Assembly (NCBI GenBank): GCA_014529385.2
Contig: CM043947.1
Span: 100,040,036-100,104,035, forward strand
DNA from: Adiantum capillus-veneris
Lineage: Eukaryota; Streptophyta; Polypodiopsida; Polypodiales; Pteridaceae
Length of the DNA stretch: 64,000 nucleotides
Reading direction: 5' to 3'
Positions 60,500-64,000 of the stretch are shown piece by piece (position 1 is the first letter of the stretch; the number at the start of each line of letters is the position of its first letter). The position numbers and the translations under genes are program-made. The notes under the pieces were generated by a model. It searched no databases. It saw only the letters and a list, made by a program, of their open reading frames with translations, and was not told where the DNA came from.

Positions 60500-61075
60500 A
60501 ATAATCTCTCGTTGATACCATAGTGATTCTCGTATAATTATTCTTCTAGAGATATAGTTTACATCATTTTATTGATAATCTCTCGTTGATACCATAGTGA
60601 TTTTGATGGTACCATGATGATGTTTTGTTAGTACTTTGGTCATGGTGATTTTTGTTGATACCATGATGATATTTCGTTGATACCATGGTTATTCTCGGTG
60701 ATGCCATGATGATATTTCATTGATTCTATGGTTATTCTTGGTGATACCCTGATGTTATTTCATTGATACCATGGTTATTCTCGGTGATACCATAATGTTG
60801 TTTCGTTGATACCATTGTTATTCTCAGTGATACCATGATGTTGTTTCGTTGATACCATGGTTATTCTCGGTGATACCATGATGTTGTTTTGTTGATACCA
60901 TGGTTATTCTTGGTGATAGCATGATGTTGTTTCGTTGGTACAATGATTATTCTCGGTGATATCATGATGTTGTTTCGTTGATACCATGGTTATTCTCGGT
61001 GATACCATGACGTTGTTTTGTTGATACAATGATTATTCTATGATGCTTCTCGTTGATACCATGATGATTTATTCA
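60500..61075 (+). repeat. 43-bp minisatellite, about nine units, plus a 78-bp duplication
   Basis: 'gttattct(c/t)ggtgatacc' recurs at 60688, 60731, 60774 and onward at 43-bp spacing to about 61030; each unit also has 'atgatgttgtttcgttgata'. Just before it, a block with 'tgattctcgtataattattc' occurs twice (about 60450 and 60527). Confidence 0.85.
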
Positions 61076-61790
61076 TTTTTATTGATAGAATAATGATATT
61101 TTGTTAATAATTTGATGATACTCATTGATATCAGTACGTTCATGAATATCGTTTTATGTAGTATATACACATGTCATTTGCATCATGTAATCACGCATCT
61201 TGTACTTTTACGTTCATACTTATATGTTGTCATGCGTATATATGTTGTCAAAGAGTGGCGTTGCGAACCATCTCTTATGGCATTGTGAATGTAATTGTTT
61301 CACTAACGATGCTAATAATTTTCATGACTATGTTTTCTGACTCTATGATCTATGTAGGATTGATCAAAGAATTGATTTCATGAAGACAAACTTGGTGACA
61401 ATAAAAGATTTATGAAGACATGTTTGGTGATGCCATATTGATGACAAGCTACACAACAGATTCACGGAGACACTTCTGATTATAAGCTAATCGATAGCCT
61501 TTACACCTCTTTATTGAACCTTTGTATTCATTATTGTATTAGATATTGTATTATGATAGCATAAATCATTGTAAAAGGAGTGATTGTCATAGATGGAGTG
61601 ATGTAGCTCCTCACATTCAATGTAATATAACATTAAACAATGATGTATTCATATTCTCTTTCTTTCTTAACATTTGTACATTCAATTATTTTTATAATAT
61701 AACGGTGGGTGTATATAGAGCTGTGGGTTTTTCCCTTGATCCCCCAAGGTTTTTTTCATCCAGAGTTAGGGACCCTTATTTGAGCGGGGG

Positions 61791-61909
61791 TGTTGAGCTT
61801 ATATGTGAAGCTACTCAATACATGGCTTCTCTATATATGGCACCCAGGTCCCCTCTATATATACATCATCTCATGTGTGTATTCTACACACTTTGGGGTT
61901 CTATTCTGT

Positions 61910-61960
<51 letters not shown>

Positions 61961-61961
61961 A
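61791..61961 (+). repeat. 3' LTR (171 bp) with (CT)n
   Basis: Matches the 5' LTR but carries about 22 CT units where the 5' LTR has GT units. The end CTCAAAA differs from CTCAACA by one base. Confidence 0.8.
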
Positions 61962-62254
61962 TATATCACATAGTAAAAGAGAAATTTATGAAAGTAAACA
62001 ACATTCCTTATGCTTGTCGTCATCCACATAATACCTATTCTAATGTCCGATACCACTAGAATAAGCAATATATGTCATACCCTTATGAATCAGGATATCA
62101 TTGGTCACACTTATCATTCAATAATCAATTCTCATCAATCTCAATGTCCATTCCAGAAATATTGTCGCGACAAAATCATCATATACCCATTCAAATCCAG
62201 TAACAAAATCATACTAAGGACAGTGGTGGCCAGCCATTGCAGCATGATTTTGTG

Positions 62255-62500
62255 ATTGGTGTTGCCTAAATCAGCAAATCTATATCAACAAGACGTGCTA
62301 CCTAAATCGACAAATTTGCACTAATGCTGCCTAAATCGGCGGATCTACATTTAATTTTGTGTAAAATAACGAACTTGTAATTTATCTGTGTGCTGCCTAA
62401 ATCGGTGGATCTACAATGATGACTGGTGTTGCCTAAATTGGTGAATCTACACTAGGATGAGCATTTTCAGACTGCCTAAATCAATGAATCTGTGTGCATG
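62255..62500 (+). repeat. Degenerate repeat 'TGCCTAAATCGGCGGATCTAC', six copies
   Basis: Variants of 'tgcctaaatcggcggatct' occur near 62261, 62298, 62324, 62392, 62428 and 62471, at irregular spacing of 26-68 bp. The core GCC-taaat-cGGC is weakly palindromic. No coding capacity. Confidence 0.65.
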
Positions 62501-63391
62501 TGACCAATGGGCTCGACAAGGCATAAAAGACAAAAATTCACTACTTGTGTGACATAAAATTGGAGTATGCTTAGGTGTCAAGGTACTTACAAACCTTTTT
62601 TACTATCCGAAAGCATCTTAAGTACTCTTGTGTGTGACTGTATAGCTTGAGGATAAAGCTTCTCAATAGAAATTACAGTCAGTGTAAGCAACAAGCCATA
62701 ATGTTATGATGGTTAATTTCACATGCCATAAGAAAATGTAGATAAGCAAAGTATATTTTTCATTTTAAATTGTCCAATGGTATTATCCGTATTGCAAAAT
62801 TCACGAGTTTGTCCCCCTAAATTTAACTGTAGCAAGAAAATAACGTACAAGGAAATAGAGAAGGTGAGTATTATCGTAGTAGTATATTAAGTGAGAACAT
62901 TGCGGTATATGTAGATGAGAGATGGTTCATAATGATGAGATCTGAAGACATATGTCAAGAATATATGTATTTAGGAACTGAATGTTTAAAGAGAATTAAA
63001 ATGTTTTAGAAAACATTGAGAGATTACGTACCTGGAGGTTGTTCAAAGAAATGACTTGTACTCAAACTGTCAATGCTAAACAAGTTCTTAAAAGTAAAGG
63101 ACAACAACAAATTCATCAATTGGTGAATGGTATTCAAGATAAACAATTTGATTATCTAAAAAGAATTTGTAGACTAAACCAAAGGACAATTGTTCAACCA
63201 TTTTTAATGCAATTATCAACAAGAGAAATTTAACGACTTTACTATTCTCAATATACAGTAATAGAGTGTATTTTTTTGAATTTTGGCCTAAAATACATAT
63301 AAATTAGATATTGATATGTCTATATCTATGTGCCAATCATGCTTAGTAGGTTTAGGAATAATATGTGTCCATCTTAGTCCAATTGATACTG
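62501..63391. other. AT-rich spacer with one short ORF
   Basis: A 64-codon plus-strand frame (63039-63233; NAKQVLKSKGQQQIHQLVNG...) is rich in Q and K and shows no recognised motif. It could be a fragment of a larger decayed gene. The rest holds nothing I can identify. Confidence 0.35.
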
Positions 63392-64000
63392 CACTACTAG
63401 AGGTCACTTAAATTTCGATGCCAAATTACCGGCGTCAATGGCGAGCGTCGGTATATGTCTAGGTAAGTATGGAGGGAGATAAAGTTTTTAAAAAATTTTA
63501 ATTTTATATGTCTAGGTAAGTATTTTCCGACGCCTGTTCCGATGCAATTCTTGACGTTTGTACGAATGATTTTTTGGTACCGATACCTCTTCCGTCGGAC
63601 CCTGCAAAAAACAAACCGCGGGCTTTCTCTACGTATTTCTCTTCTTCATGCGCCTTTTCTCTTGCTCTCTTCCCCCTCACCACTTACAGATCCGGTGCGA
63701 AACAAGTTGTCCGAGGTGCTAATCTTGCTCGTGGACTACTCCATAGCACTAAGGTGAGGTTGTTTCAAGTTTACTTGTAGGTTTAGTGTTTAGGGTTTAA
63801 CATGGTGTGTGTGTGTGCGCATTTTTGCAGGTTCGAGGACGTTTACAACACCTTTTCTTGCTCAAATAGGCTGTATGTGAGTGCTTGAACTTTTAATGCA
63901 TATTAAATTTATTTAAATTAATTTGTATATTGATAAAAGAAAATTTCATGCTTTAAACTTTCAATGCTTTAAAAGAAATTATGGTTTGTGTTGTGAAATT
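63392..64000 (+). mobile_element. Left end of a further CACTA (En/Spm) element
   Basis: CACTACTAGAGGTCACTTAAA at 63392 matches the start of plant En/Spm terminal repeats (CACTACTAGAAA type), preceded by a possible 3-bp target CTG. Inside are repeated short motifs containing CGACG/CGTCG and 'tatgtctaggtaagtat' twice (63463 and 63508), as expected for a subterminal transposase-binding region. The right end and any transposase lie beyond the window. A plausible untranslated leader and GT-AG intron (gtgagg at 63753 to ttgcag at 63830) follow. Confidence 0.65.

Larger units (their letters stand above)
59113..61962 (+). mobile_element. Small non-coding LTR element (TRIM/LARD-like, copia-type primer site)
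   Basis: Short direct repeats (59113-59293 and 61791-61961) start TGTTGAGC and end CTCAACA / CTCAAAA. The first is followed directly by TGATATCAGAGC, one base from the TGGTATCAGAGC initiator-Met tRNA site. The second is preceded by a polypurine-like GAGCGGGGG. ATATCA occurs at both outer flanks (59107-59112 and 61963-61968), consistent with a target duplication. The 2.5-kb interior has no ORF for gag or pol, only tandem repeats. It must have depended on proteins from another element. Confidence 0.8.

Overview
This window looks like a repeat-dominated intergenic landscape from a land plant with a large genome. The evidence is eukaryotic gene structure with GT-AG introns, plant-type CACTA (En/Spm) transposases with a DUF4218 domain, Ty3-type LTR elements with a tRNA-Asp-like primer site, and very abundant (CT/GA)n microsatellites. 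A fern or other non-seed plant is my best guess from the feel of the LINE and transposon proteins; this is an inference, not a database result. I see no tRNA or rRNA gene and no CRISPR array. Only one gene looks like an intact host gene: a four-exon papain-type cysteine protease at 55797-57391.

Layout. 1-0.9 kb: decayed tail of a LINE (minus). 1.4-5.8 kb: minus-strand coiled-coil gag-like protein of a decayed retroelement with a leader of ~280-bp repeats, each carrying a palindrome. 7.4-21.4 kb: large decayed Ty3-type element on the minus strand (5' LTR 20505-21432, primer site, palindrome-bearing leader, gag, zinc knuckles, protease, RT, RNase H, integrase, and a second protease-like ORF after integrase). 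Two DNA elements sit inside it: a 1.32-kb element with TTAA duplications and a 206-bp MITE with 9-bp duplications. 21.5-24.1 kb: array of short repeats resembling a LINE 3' tail, separated by CT tracts. 24.2-25.8 kb: LINE reverse transcriptase (minus).

26.1-54.8 kb: three copies of one CACTA element (plus). The third is split twice: by an 11.7-kb element with 31-bp terminal inverted repeats (34518-46246), and by a 5.6-kb LTR element with a gag remnant but no pol (47931-53519). The 11.7-kb element is the most unusual object here. It carries a decayed multi-exon transposase-like gene, two unrecognised genes, and a run of minus-strand gene remnants: a CENH3-like histone-fold gene, a Ulp1-type (C48) protease and an FCP1/NIF-type HAD phosphatase.

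55.8-57.4 kb: host cysteine protease. 59.1-61.96 kb: small LTR element (plus) without coding capacity, filled with 170-bp and 43-bp tandem repeats. 63392 to the end: left terminus of another CACTA element, cut by the window edge. Nearly all transposon genes contain stops or frameshifts, so the region reads as layered fossils around one conserved gene.
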